Notes under the pieces: model-generated
Databases searched by the model: none
Told to the model about the DNA's origin: nothing
The model's input: the letters and a program-made list of their open reading frames with translations, nothing else
Shown: positions 51,790 through 63,700 of the stretch, piece after piece
How the letters are laid out: the number at the start of each line of letters is the position of its first letter
Numbering within the stretch: the stretch's first letter is position 1
Translations under genes and position numbers: made by a program
Assembly (NCBI GenBank): GCA_019279435.1
Contig: JAAALK010000283.1
Span: forward strand, 682,001-746,000
Direction: 5' to 3'
Length of the DNA stretch: 64,000 bases
Source of the DNA: Zizania palustris
Lineage: Eukaryota; Streptophyta; Magnoliopsida; Poales; Poaceae

Positions 51790-53930
51790 TCAGCCGATTA
51801 TGAATACCCACATCAGCTATCTTTATCCAATGTGGTGGCGAACCCAGAAAGCGAGGCCATCTTCCTTGCTTGTATTTCCTCCTGACTCCTTCCAATCAAC
51901 TTCACGCGTAAGCCGTCCTATGAGTTTTATCATCCGACGGTCTGTGCCCGGCAGCTTGGTTTCGTCCAGTTGCTAATCGATATTTTCTTCGTCGGCTGGA
52001 TCCATGTTCATGGCGAAGTAGCAAACTCCATAGAGTTCAATCGGCTATTTTCTATATGGCCGATTCAATTTCCCTTGAGGAATTCCCCTCCTGGACCGAG
52101 TGTAGGGTCGCGTCGGTCCCCTTCAAGAGATGGTGGTCCGAGACGAGCCAACACGTCTTTAACCACCATTCCAAGCACTTTTGTCTTTCAATGGATTCAA
52201 CCTTCACCGACATCGATCCTGTTTGTCCCGATTCTCGCAGCTTGGCTCACTCTTTCGTTTTGCCTTCTTCCTTGCCTCCAGACTCTCTTTCTTTTGCTAG
52301 AGGATGATATCGACGCCCCGTCGACAAGCCAAAGTTGTAGACCGATATGTTATGGGTTTCCATCGGCCACTACCAACTTGGGTAGCGGAATCCCCACTCC
52401 ATCAAAGTGGGTCACCAAGAGGCGAGTCAAGGTTCCAGTGCGCAAGCGCAAAGCATCGGATGTACCGGCACGCCGCTCCACCAAGACTCGAACCGCTCAG
52501 GTGATCTTCTTGGATCTTTTTTTGTACCTGGCGAATCCTCGCCTTTTGTTTGTGGTATTTCCGACCCCTATTTGGTGATATTTTCCCTTTTCTTCTTCAG
52601 TCGTCGCCACTAGCATCTTCTGATGTGCCAACTCCCATTGTTGCCAATGTACCTCCATCTGATTAGGTGTGCATGTCTCTGTTGCGTGATGCTTCTTTTG
52701 CTTCTTTGACACTCATTGTTCTTTTTATTTCTTTTAGATTCTTCTAGTCACTGCATCCCTCTATGCGGCATTAGATCAGGTGTCCAACGACCCGGCCGAT
52801 GCTCGGCTGGCTTCGACTGCTAGGACTGCCACCACTGGTTCCGTTGTCGGGGCCAAAACTTCGGAGGTCGTTGTTGCTGATCCTACTATATCGGTCGACG
52901 CACCGAGACATAGGCTTGCGGTCGTCGAGGTCTACACCGATGTTTCTCTAGTTGATGGCTCTCATCAGGTACTCTGTTTCACCTTCTTGTTGTTCTCTTT
53001 GTACCTTACATCGGCTTTTAATGCAGTCTATGCTAGACGTCATGGGCTCGCCTGCCCCCAGGGTAGTTGTTCGGAGGAAATCTCACACACCCTTCCAGTG
53101 ACTGCAGCGGAGGATGACACCGTTGCTTCTTCTGCTAATGGCGCTCAGTGATCGGCCACTCCTACTAGATTTGCTAATGTAAGTTTCCCTTGCTCTTGCG
53201 GTCATCACGTGGTTAGCTCTTGTCTAACTCCCCTTCTTCTTAGTATTTTTCCCAGCAATTTTCCTTTGACATCCGACCATATCTAGTAGAGGTTATCGCT
53301 ATTCACTCATCGGCCCCAACTCAGGTGCCCTCGCCCATGAAGGAGGTGTTATCAGACCTGCTACGTCGCTTGGATGATCTGGTAAAGGTCTTGGTCAATG
53401 ACTCGGGGCCAATACGGGGGCGCTTCAATGACGTCCTGGACCACCTTTCGCAGGAGCTGGCCGATGCTCTCAAGTCATCCACATACCTGGAGTACCATCG
53501 CCTGCCTGTGCAGCGAGCCACCAAGAGGATAGCCGACCGAGCTAGCCTGGCATCGCTCTTGGAGGCAATGAAGGCTCATAAGGAGGTGGTCATGGCTGAG
53601 AGGACCCTCTTGGAGCGTGTCGAGGCTGATTCCTCAACCGTATCACAAGAGCTCAACTGGTTGAGATCGATAGAGGCCGATTTGGCCACGGAGCTAGAAT
53701 AGATCCGTGCAAAGATTGCCAAGCAAGAGGGCATCGTGCCTTCTTTCCTGACCCGAATCGACGCCCAAAACACCGGTTTGCCGATACCGTCTGCCACACG
53801 GAACGTCAGCACCACATCCTTCAAGATGTTTCTAGCTCGGACGCCAAAGATCAGGCCATTCTTCATAATGTTGACGCTATCCGGCTGTGGGCGATTGAGG
53901 CCATTCGCTGGGAACTCTAGCTTCATGTAG
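51790..53930 (+). pseudogene. Element-C antisense multi-exon gene (plant-mobile-domain-like), broken
   Basis: Plus-strand coding text in several blocks. 51920-52300 resembles retrotransposon-borne plant mobile domain proteins (C-A-R-Q-L-G-F then W-x6-C-R-V...RWW), with a frameshift near 52060. 52380-52500 is basic. 52601-52666 and 52738-52968 are short Ala/Val-rich exons. 53027-53178 follows, and 53300-53700 is a charged, heptad-rich segment. Blocks are separated by apparent introns with GT starts and AG ends (52501-52600, 52667-52737, 52969-53026, and one starting 53179). Several stops remain. It lies antisense to the gag start at 54575-55174, as in the Tat elements. Function unknown. Confidence 0.6.
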
Positions 53931-54574
53931 AACCGACAATTTTTTAATAAACCATTTACCCTTCTTGCAATATACTATCACTGATTCCTTTGCCTCACTA
54001 TTGAGCTTCCTTCTATAAGTTGTGATCTTTTGTGATTTTGTCTAAGGGTGATGCCTTCGCATCGGCCATCTCAAGGTGATGCCATTGGCATCGGCTGTGT
54101 ATGCTTTGTCCAAACGATCTGGAAATGCTTCCTCAACCGCCTCGTTCGCCCTCTTTCCCCCTTTCTACGTAGTATCCTTTAGCTCGCTCTTATATCATCA
54201 GAAGGTATGGTTACTTGCGAAGGTTGGCCTCGGCCTACGGCCTGATCCGATGCCCGCATCACTGTGTTTCATTGGCTATGGCAAGGTTTAGCCGAGTTCG
54301 CCCTTCGCTTTATTGTCATCATCTTCACAACATGAGCTTGGGCAGATCTTCGCTGATCGTCTTGATTCCATCATCTGATACTTTAAGAAAATTGCCATCC
54401 CAAGCTCTTCCCAATAGGCAAACGACTCCTTATGTCTCCCACACTAATAAATCAACTATAGCTATGTTAACCGATTTATCAGCGGGAACTATTTCCACTT
54501 GATCGTAGGCCAATTGCATGAGGTTCTTCCTCATGTGCTTGCTCGGGATACATCACGTGCTCAGGTCCATGTGT
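53931..54574. other. Element-C internal non-coding stretch
   Basis: No supported gene. It has short repeats of GGTGATGCC...GCATCGGC (54048-54100). This is where the 3' end of the antisense unit and the deleted pol should meet. Confidence 0.4.
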
Positions 54575-55174
54575 CTATGTAAGGGCATGCGGCGTAGGTA
54601 GTGTGGGAAAAGCTAGCGTAGGCAGAGGCAGAGGTGGCGCATAATAAGCAGTGTTAGCTTGGTTGTAAATATAGTGATTGGTCTCGGCCGTAGATGTCGA
54701 GGCTGGATATGTGATAGCTTTGTCGATACTACCGTCAGTCCTACTATAAATGCGATTCATCGGGGGTACACTAGAAATCGGAGCTGGAGGTTCGGCCTCG
54801 ATAAAGCCGAACCTTTTAAACATCGCCTCTACTTGGGAGCTAACTGCCGAATCTAAACGGTTGGCTAGCGAAGCGCTAACGGCTTGATCTACTGATGCGG
54901 CTATCTTTTGCTCAATTTCTAAGGAAGATAAAGGAGGCAATACTGGTTTTACCTGAGTTCGGATGAGGTCAGGGACATTGACGTCGCGCTTGATGAAGCT
55001 CGTGTGTGTCTTGATGTAGCTCCCAAGCATGAGATCTTTTAGCTCTTTCATCTTTGCCTCAATCTCTGCCCGACCTTCTTCTGGGATGTCTGCAAGGGTG
55101 GGCTTCATGATGTTGCGGTTGTCGATTTCTGCGCCCCCCATGGGATCCATCGGTGATGTAGACGTAGTAGTCAT
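54575..55174 (-). CDS. Element-C gag N-terminal frame
   Basis: 200 codons from ATG 55172-55174, 58 bp inside the LTR, as in Tat-A. A Thr/Ser-rich start is followed by an acidic helical stretch (DIPEEGRAEIEAKMKELKDLM), a middle part with SLEIEQKIAASVDQAV and a VEAMFKRFGF end, then a Pro/Tyr-rich tail. I see no zinc finger. It looks like the leader region of a grass gypsy gag without its capsid part; that is inference, with no direct match to name. Confidence 0.55.
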   Translation of the reverse strand: MTTTSTSPMDPMGGAEIDNRNIMKPTLADIPEEGRAEIEAKMKELKDLMLGSYIKTHTSFIKRDVNVPDLIRTQVKPVLPPLSSLEIEQKIAASVDQAVSASLANRLDSAVSSQVEAMFKRFGFIEAEPPAPISSVPPMNRIYSRTDGSIDKAITYPASTSTAETNHYIYNQANTAYYAPPLPLPTLAFPTLPTPHALT

Positions 55175-55204
55175 CGTAGAGGTACACGTAGCCAATGGTG
55201 TAGC

Positions 55205-55231
55205 CTTCCTCGGCGGAGTCACAAAAAAGTG
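55205..55231 (-). other. Element-C primer-binding-site-like sequence
   Basis: The minus strand after the LTR reads TTTGTGACTCCGCCGAGGAA, close to the TGGCGACTCCGCTGGGGA type seen in plant gypsy elements but with changes. Confidence 0.45.
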
Positions 55232-56600
55232 TGTGTGACACAAAAATGTGCCCCCACACTTGGGTCAGTTTGACGATCCAATAGCATGTGGATACTCAGG
55301 AACAAGCCTAAGCGTAACACAACATTGACGTCGCATTCCGACTAGCCTTAACAGTGGCAAGGGGGTGGAGTCACCAGGTAATCAGATCACAAGCCAACAA
55401 TCTAATTAGCCAAAAAGAAATATATAAATAAAATAAACCAATCGGTCGAACGAAGCCTGATCAGTTCGAAGTGTACCATGCGAAGGATCACCGAAGGGGG
55501 CCTTTGGCGTCTGGTGCGAAGGGTGCGCTGAAGGTACCTTCTGCATTTGGATCGATCTGGCCGAAGATAGGCTCCGACAGATCATGACGGGAAATCACCT
55601 CCGAATGATAGGGTTCGGTGTGAAGTCTCTCACGTGACAAAACCCAATGCAACGCGCTGGCGCGACAATGTTTCGGGCGGAGTGTTGGTCGTGACGAAGC
55701 CTAACGCGGAGTGTTCTGGCGTGACCCCATTGTGAAGCAACCCCGATGCAAAGTAGCTCCGGTGCGTGGGACTTGACCAAACCAACAACAACGTGATGAA
55801 TCTGGCACTAGCGATCGAAGCAGGGGTTCGCCGAAGGGTCCTCTGGTAGCCTCCAAAACCAGCTTCCTAGCTCCGTAAACCTTCAGAGAAGGGGGCTCCG
55901 AACGTGAAACTTGTAGCAAAGTTGAAATCAAGTGCCAATTCAGCCTGGAGACTGAATTACTAATTGTTGCAGTAGATGAACGAAGGTAGCAATCTATTAC
56001 GTAGATTAACGGATGGTTCACAAGTGAGCCAACAAGGTGATAGCATTTGTTACGTAGATTAACGGGTGATTCATAGGAGAACCAGCAAGGCTTACCACTA
56101 TTACAGCGTGGCCGACAGAGGGCTTCCAGGCAAAGCCACGAAGGTTGTACAGGAAAGTAAAGAAAAGAAAGTACGGTTCAAAGCTAGGGCTTTGTAATTT
56201 GTTTGGTGTGCGGGGGTTGATGAACCGGCCTCACACTTGTATTTATAGGGGCTAGTCTTCTTATCTCTAATTTTAATTTGTTAAGATTCGGCCTAATCAA
56301 GTTTAGGGATAAAAACAACTAAAATCTGTATCAAACTCTATCTCCGGAGCCAGCTCGAAGTGGGCCTTTGGCAGGCCCGCCGAAGCCTTCTCCTTGGGCC
56401 AAAACATCGGTGAAGCAGGCCTCCGAATGGCCTTCAGGCCGAAGCCAACAGGCCGCTAAAAGGCCTCTGAAGCCTCATGAAGATGGGCCTTCAGCACTAT
56501 AAGGCTTCGGTCTGTGCGAGGACTTATATTTTTTGGCCCAAATTACTAAAATTGATATTTTGACAATCTTGGCCATTAATGCCATTTTTTGCTATCAACA
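55232..56600 (-). repeat. Element-C 5' LTR
   Basis: About 1.37 kb, similar to the solo LTR 47658-48935 but much more diverged. It has a minus-strand TATA box near 56240-56247 and the right end ...TATCAACA at 56600. The left edge is uncertain by a few bases (TGTGTGACAC). No target duplication is seen. Confidence 0.82.
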
Positions 56601-59600
56601 CATCATGCAAATCATTGTAGGGACTGAGTAGGACAAAAAAGTGTGCTAGTGGCGAGTTGGATATCCATGTCGAGAATGGTGCAAAAGTTGCAGCATTGGT
56701 CATCGACGTTTATTTATTGTCACTACCTTCAGGACTAGTTTTGGATTTGAATAATTGTTATTTCATTCTCGTCGTAGGAAGAAACATTATCTCTTCTTCA
56801 TGTTTAGAAGAATATGGTTTTGAATTCATAATAAAGAACAAATGTTGTTCAATATTTTCGAATGGCATGCTCTATGGTGTTTGTCCAATGGTGAATGGAT
56901 TATATATTCTGAGTCTTGAAGATGCACAATTTATAACATTAGTACAAAGAAATAACGACTCAATGATTTGAATCCTACATACATCGGGCATTGTCATTTG
57001 GGTCAAATGAACGGGAGGCACGTGCAGAAGCTCCATAGTGATGGACTTTTGGAGTAATTTGATTTTGAATCATATGACACATGCGAGTCTTGCTTACTTG
57101 GCAAAATGACAAAGACACCTTTCACTGGTCAAAGTGAGAGGCAGAGTGAGCTATTGGCTATTGTACATACTGATGTATGTGTACCAATGAGCCATGTCAC
57201 AAGAGGTGGTTTCAGTACTTCATCACTTTTACCGACGACTTTAGTAGATATGGTTATGTCTACTTGATGAGGCATAAGAAAGAGTCCTTCGAAAAGTTCA
57301 AGGAGTTCCAAAATGAAGTACAAAATCATACGGGCAAGACAATTAAATTTTTGTGATCTGATCGTGGAGGTGAATATTTGAGCCATGAGTTTAGTGATCA
57401 TCTGAAATAGTGTGGAATTGTTCCACAACTGACTCCACCCATCACGCCCCAGTAGAATGAAGTGTCCGAGCGGAGAAACCACACCTTATTAGACATGGTT
57501 CGGTCTATGATGATTCATGCTAATCTTCCATTATCCTTTTGGGGGCTCGTTCTAGAAACTGCCACTTTGATAATAAATAGAGTTTCATCTAAGTCAGTAG
57601 AGAATACACTATATGAGATGTGGTCTAGAAGGCGTACTAGTTTGTCTTTTCTAAATATTTGGTGTTGTGAGGTGTATGTCAAACGTTTGATGTCTGACAA
57701 GATCATTCCTAAATCTGACAAGTGCTTCTTTGTGGGTATCCTAGGGAAGCCAAAGGATACTATTTCTATAATAGAGAACAGGGCAAAATATTTGTCACTC
57801 AGAATGGTGTTTTCCTTGAGAAAGAGTTTCTCTCAAAAGGATTAGTGGGAGAAACGGTGCATCTCTAAGAGGTTCAAGAGCCACTAGAAGGTGTTCTAGA
57901 TCCCACTGAACCACAACAGGATATGCAAGATGTTGTAGAGCCTGTTGTAGAGACACCAGCCTCACAAAGGTTCAGGATGGTGAGTCATGTGCCAGAGCGG
58001 TTTATGTTTTTGACCACTGGGCAACGTGACATGTTGTTGTTGGACAACGACGAGCCCAAGACCTATGCGGAAGTAGTGATGGGACGAGACTCTGAGAAAT
58101 GGCTTAGAGCCATTAGATCCAAATTGGATTCCATGTGAGAAAACCAAGTTTGGAACTTGGTCGATCCACATGATGGTGTAAAAACTATTGAGTGTAAATG
58201 TATTTTCAAGAAAAATATAGACATTGATGGAAATGTTCATATCTATAAGGCACGATTGGTGGCGAAAGGTTTTAGACAGATTCAAAGTGTTGATTATGAT
58301 GAAACATTTTCTCCTGTCACTATGCTTATGTCTATTCGAATCATCCTAGCAATTGCTGCATTTTATGATTATGAGATATGGCAAATCGATGTCAAGATGA
58401 CTTTCTTGAATGGAAACCTAAGTGAGGATGTGTACATGACACAGCCTAAAGGTCTTGACGATTCGAAAAATGCTAGGAAAGTTTGTAAGTTGTAGAAGTT
58501 CATTTATGGGATAAAGCAAGCTTCTCGGAGTTGCAATCTTCATTTTGATGAGGTAGTCTAAGGGTTTGGCTTCATCAAGAACAAAGAAGAGCCTTGTGTT
58601 TATAAGAAGGCTAGTGGGAGCTCACTTGTATTTCTGGTATTATATGTTGATGACATATTATTGATCAAAAATGGTATTCCTTTGTTGAATGTTGTCAAGA
58701 CTTCATTGAAAAATAGTTTTTCGATGAAAGATCTTGGAGAGGCAGCATACATTTTGGCCGTAAAGATCTATAGAGATAGATTAAAATGGCTAATTGGATT
58801 AAGCCAGAGTGCCTACATTGACAAGGTTTTGAAATGGTTCAAAATGGAGAATTCCAAGAAGGGATTTCTTCGAATGTCACATGGTATTTATCTTAGTAAG
58901 ACTCAATGTGTTGCGACAGCTGATGAGCTAGAGAAGATGAGTGCGGTCTCATATGCCTCCACAATCGGATCCATCATGTATGCCATGTTGTGTACATGAC
59001 TAGATGTTTCATATGCTCTAAGTGTCACGAGCAGGTTCCAATCAAACCTAGGTGAAAGTCACTGGGCTATAGTAAAAAGTATCCTCAAGTACTTGAGAAG
59101 GACTGAGGAAATGTTTCGGACTGATAAAGATGATTCTCGATTACAATATGGTTTTGTTTTCTACCTCAATGGAGGCGCAGTGAGTTGGAAGAGTTCTAAG
59201 CAAGAGATGGTGGTCGATTCTACAACAGAAGCTGAGAATATTTCAGCTTCAAAGGCTGCAAAGGAGGCTATTTGGATCAAAAAGTTTGTTTCTGAGCTAG
59301 GTGTTGTTCCTAGTGCATCTAGTCTAGTGGACCTCTATTGAGATAATAGTGATGCCATTGCGCAAGCCAAGGAGCCAAGGTCACACTAGAAGTCCAAACA
59401 TATACTTCAGCGATATCACCTGATGCGCGAAATCATAGAGAGGGGTGATGTGAAGATTTGCAAGGTGCACATAGATTTGAACATAGTAGATCCATTGACA
59501 AAACCTCTTCCACAGCCCAAGCATGAGACGCACTTGAGCACCATGGGTATTAGATACTTATGTGAGTCAATCATGTGTATGTGGAAGATGTTAATAGTGT

Positions 59601-59810
59601 TTATGCTAATGTAAGAGGATAATTGTTATCTTGTTCATTTAATAAACGTTGTTTACATTGATTGATGAGTTGATGACTTATTTGTGAGACTCTTTGTTTT
59701 ATAATGATGTTGTTCAAAATGGATCCCATATCTTATCGTCATGTGGGATAGTGATGATACATAGATTAGAACATCTAGTTGATTGATGATTATGTTTCAT
59801 GGATCATAGA
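56601..59810 (+). mobile_element. Copia-4: decayed Ty1/copia element, internal part
   Basis: Same family as Copia-2 but starting earlier, in the protease. Cut on the left by Element-C and on the right by Tat-D at 59811. No LTR is present. Confidence 0.88.
56640..59620 (+). pseudogene. Copia-4 pol (protease to RNase H), broken
   Basis: The region after the protease active site is at 56657-56971 (LDLNNCYFI, then GRNIISSS). The GAG-pre-integrase is badly broken (56990-57110). The integrase core is at 57150-57480 (HTDV, SDRGGEY after a stop, N-x-V-S-E-R-R-N), with conserved KCFFVG near 57720. RT runs from 58140 (LARLVAKGFRQ near 58250) with YVDD near 58640; RNase H follows near 59150-59340 (QEMVVDSTTEAE), with the TKPLPQP end near 59500. 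Stops at about 56970, 57354, 57868, 58136, 58493, 58559, 58998 and 59341, and frame changes, rule out a product. Confidence 0.9.
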
Positions 59811-60302
59811 TGTTGGCGTAAAAGATTACGCTAACAGGTTTCTGAAGATTAGAAACTAACAAACGAAGTGTTTGCGAAGTAAACTATTCTAAGCCTCCGA
59901 AAGGATAATAACTTAGAATAGTTCGAATGTGTGTATTGAATAACTTGTATTCGGTCCTCATTACAGGGTAAAACGGGGGGTATTTATAGGCCCAAACATT
60001 AAGGAAAAGACCTTTTTACCCCTCTATTACAACCGACATAGTGGAAACTATTCGGTACTCTTAATAGGGCTAAAATGGTAAAAGACTAATCTAGTTAGAA
60101 AGAAGATAAGTCTTCCATCTTAGCTGGCAAAGAGGTTCCTGGAAGAGTCTATGTTCGAAGATATACTTCGAACTAGAGCCCGTCATCATACTTTGAACTT
60201 GACTGGATGCATCTCCGAAATTATATATCTGACATCATCTTAACCATCAGTCTCTATCTTGTTGCTACGATAATCTTGAAGATGGAATATTTTCCCCCAA
60301 TA
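59811..60302 (-). repeat. Tat-D 3' LTR
   Basis: 492 bp, starts TGTTGGCGTA. The right end reads CCCCCAATA where Tat-A has CCCCCAACA, so the terminal CA is mutated. It keeps the terminal hairpin. Confidence 0.93.
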
Positions 60303-60628
60303 GTAGCCCCTCGAATACGCTTCTCCGTTAAATCTGTGATGTTAGGGGAGCAGTATACGCAAGGAAACATATTCATGTGCAGAGATTAGCAGACTCAATA
60401 CACCTCCGAAATGTATAGAGATGCGAACTTCAAATTATTTTCTAAATGAATTGCATTCGAAGTATTCTAGAATTATCTTGGAAAATCCGAAAGTCTTTTT
60501 AGACTTGGAAAAAATAGTCGTTGGCTTTTTCCTTCTAACGGAAGTTACATAATGCGTTAATTCTGGAATAAAGTAACGGTCAAGAATGCGAAACAGCATA
60601 AGCAAACGGTAAAAAATTGAGGTCTGGG
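60303..60628 (+). other. Tat-D polypurine tract and upstream region of antisense gene
   Basis: No gene. Homologous in position to 35926-36260; starts with the minus-strand polypurine tract. Confidence 0.6.
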
Positions 60629-60638
60629 CTATAAATAG
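60629..60638 (+). promoter_or_regulatory. TATA box of Tat-D antisense gene
   Basis: CTATAAATAG after GGG, about 105 bp before the ATG at 60741. Confidence 0.83.
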
Positions 60639-60740
60639 AGGACCCGACCCTTTCTTGTACCTTTCCACCGCTTTCGTGCAAACAGACCAACTCTCGAACC
60701 CTAGCCTCTCCTTCTCCTTCAAAGTAGCCCAAGAGATCTA

Positions 60741-63700
60741 ATGGCGAAAACCAGCTTCAAGGGTCCGGGAACGTCTTCAACCTTGACTCGGCAGCAAGTT
60801 GCGGCGGCAGCGGTGGCCACTACATTGGCGACGACTGCTCCGACACCTGCAGCAGCAACAATGGCGACAGTGGGGGAAAATCCCCAAAATGTTGGCCATC
60901 AAGACCTCTGTCCAGCGTCGACAAAATATATGGATCAATCTTATCAGCTTGGGCCTTCAACCTGCAGAAGAGAATCACTTGCGGCCACAGTAGAGGGCAA
61001 GATCAGTTCTGGGGTTATGATTCGCAAACCTGGGAAGGAAATCATTCCATCACCGAGATCCGGAGAAGTGGTTGTTTTCGAAGCTTTCTTTGAAGCTGGG
61101 TTGGGGCTTCCGGCAGTCGACTTTTTAGCGGAGGTATTGGACTTGTTTCATATCACCCTCCCCCAACTCTCTCCGAGTGCGGTAGCACGCCTTGCCATCT
61201 TCGAATGGGCGTTGCGAGTCGAAGGTTGTGAAGGAAGAGCGGAGATCTTCGCAGCACTACACAGAGCATCATGTCAACCGAAGACCTTCGTAGGCTCCAG
61301 AGGTGAAAAGATAGTAGTGGCCTTCAGAAGTATCAACTTCAGACTCCGGGACGAATATGCTCTCCGGTTTCCGGCCAAGGCCATTAATGCTAGATGGTAT
61401 ACTGATTGGATCTTGAGATGGTTTTACGCCGAAGTTGGGGCAAGCATCCGCCTAGCTGGACCTCTGCGAGAAATCCACTTCCGGAAGGAAGCCTTGGTGC
61501 ACCCGGATCTAGGCCAACTCGAAGCTCGCTTGAGCTTGCTTCAAAAAATCAGTCGTCGTTTAAGCATGCGGGACTTAGCCGAAGAATTCCTAGGGCTTCA
61601 AATTTCTCCCCTGATGGCCAACTGGCCTATCATCTTCGAAGAGGATTCGGAAGGCGGTCTTCGAAAAATTTCCTCAACTTCAAGTCCTGCAGGTAACTTC
61701 GAGAACAACATACTCTATGTATATTTATTCGAAGAATTAACAAACTTAACTCATTTTTTAGCTTCTTCAGCCCCTATAACTTCGGAACAAATTGTACGGG
61801 CTTCGGAGAAGATTTTAGGTGTTCCAACTCCGACCGAGAAAGAATGGAGAATCAAGTTGGTTGGAAGTTGGGAACAATCTAACGGAGTGTGGGGACTGCT
61901 GGAAATTGCTCTGCCCCCTCTGATGGATTGGGTACCTTCGGAGAAAGGGCCCAAGAAGAGGAAAGCCGAAGCTGGAACTTCGAGCTCCGCCAAGACTCCG
62001 GTTAAAAAGGTGGCTCGAAAGCCAAAAGTTCTTGCGCCTTCAAGCCCAAGAGCTTCAATCTCCGATTCTCAGGAGGATGAAGGTAGGTTACTTGTGAGGT
62101 TGATTGATGAGGGTGCAGCTTAAAGAGTTGTAGGAATTGACGAAACTGCGAACGTGCCGGAGTCTCAAGAGAATCTTGAGCAAGCGAGGACTCCGGCTGT
62201 TCAAGAAGATTTACCTCAGGACGGAGCTCCTGTGGATGAGAGTGGAGTCGAAGTCACTGTGGCTTTGATTCCGGATGAAGCAAAAACGACTATTCAGTAA
62301 AATGCTCTGACAGTCGAAGATTTGACGCTTGATTCTGACGAAGATCTTGCCTTCGATCCGCCAAGCAGTCCAATGCTCACCCGCCGCCAAAATGTCGAAG
62401 GTAAACTTCGAATAATTCTTTTATCTTTTTTTTGCGAAATTATACAATGTATAATACCTTTGTTTTTACAGAGTCCACTTCCATGGAAGAGGTCCATCCC
62501 GAAGATACAGTTCCTGGACCTTTGACAACTTCAGAGCCAATTCCAGGAGCCACTCAAATGGGGCCTGGAAAAGGCAAAGGGAAGATGGACTCCCTCCTTG
62601 CTCCAAGCTCAGGATCAACTCCGTCTGAGTCAACAGACGAGAGCCAATCTACTGAGGGGGGCCAGTCTACTGGGGCTCCGAAGACCACAGCTCAACACTC
62701 CGGACCTTCGCCAAACGAAGATGACAAACAAGCTTTAAGTATGCTCCCCCTTCTAGCTCCTTTCTTGGAGCGAAGAACTGGGCTTCGGACTTTGCTCGAG
62801 CCTTTGGATCGAGCTAGTCGCGATGTCGGGGAGACGGACTGGGTGGCCATTTTGAGTGAGGCGGAGAGTTCGGAGCTTAATGCTGCCATGGAACGTGCAG
62901 CATACCAGGTACGAAGTATTTGCAAAACAGAATCAAATTTATATACGAATAATATCTCACCTTGGTTTTTTCTTTTCACAACAAACAGTATTGGCCTGAG
63001 CTGCGAACATCTCCAATGAACGTGGAAACATTCGCCTTCGAGAGGAAAATGCAACTCTTCAACGAAATCTGACTATCTCTGAAGGTCGAGTGGTCCACAT
63101 GGACAACATGGTTTCAACAGAGCGCAGGGCCAAACAAAGCTTGGAGGCTACGAACAAGGAGCTCGAAGCAGAAAATATTGTGCTTCGAGCAGAAATTGAA
63201 AAGATGCGGGCGGAGCATGCTACTGCGGGGGCCGAGCTTGTTAGGCTCTGAGAAGAAGCTAGTCAGCTATTGAATCATAAGAATTCCTTAACTACGGAAG
63301 CGGCTAGGCTCTCTGGAGTAATAGAAGAGCTAACTTCGATGAAGGATGCGTTAATTGAAGATAAGCTAAAGTCTGAGAAGGTAGCTGCGGAGGTCATGGA
63401 CCAATTGTTAGGCGTTCTGGAGTACTTCGGTACTACTGGGACACTTCCTTCGGATGACAATATCTCCCTACTACGCCGGCTGAAAAGGATTCAAGGAGTA
63501 GCGAAGCAAATGAAGACAGCAGGCATTCGTTATGGAGAAATCTCCGGACAAGTGGCTGCCGTTGGTCTACTTCGTTACTACGAAGATCTGGGTCGATCGA
63601 TAGCTCCGAGCGCAGGAGAGGGTCCTATTACCTTCGATGACGACCAGCTTCTTACTCCCTCCGAAGGTGTGGCCGCTGCTTGGCAAGCCTTTCAAACTTC

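Larger units (their letters stand above)
51790..56600 (-). mobile_element. Element-C: LTR-retrotransposon remnant without pol
   Basis: Minus-strand order: LTR (55232-56600), primer-site-like sequence, gag N-terminal frame, then an antisense multi-exon gene on the plus strand. No protease, RT or integrase text is present, and no left LTR, so it is either internally deleted or a non-autonomous derivative that also lost its 3' LTR. The layout mimics the Tat elements. Confidence 0.62.
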
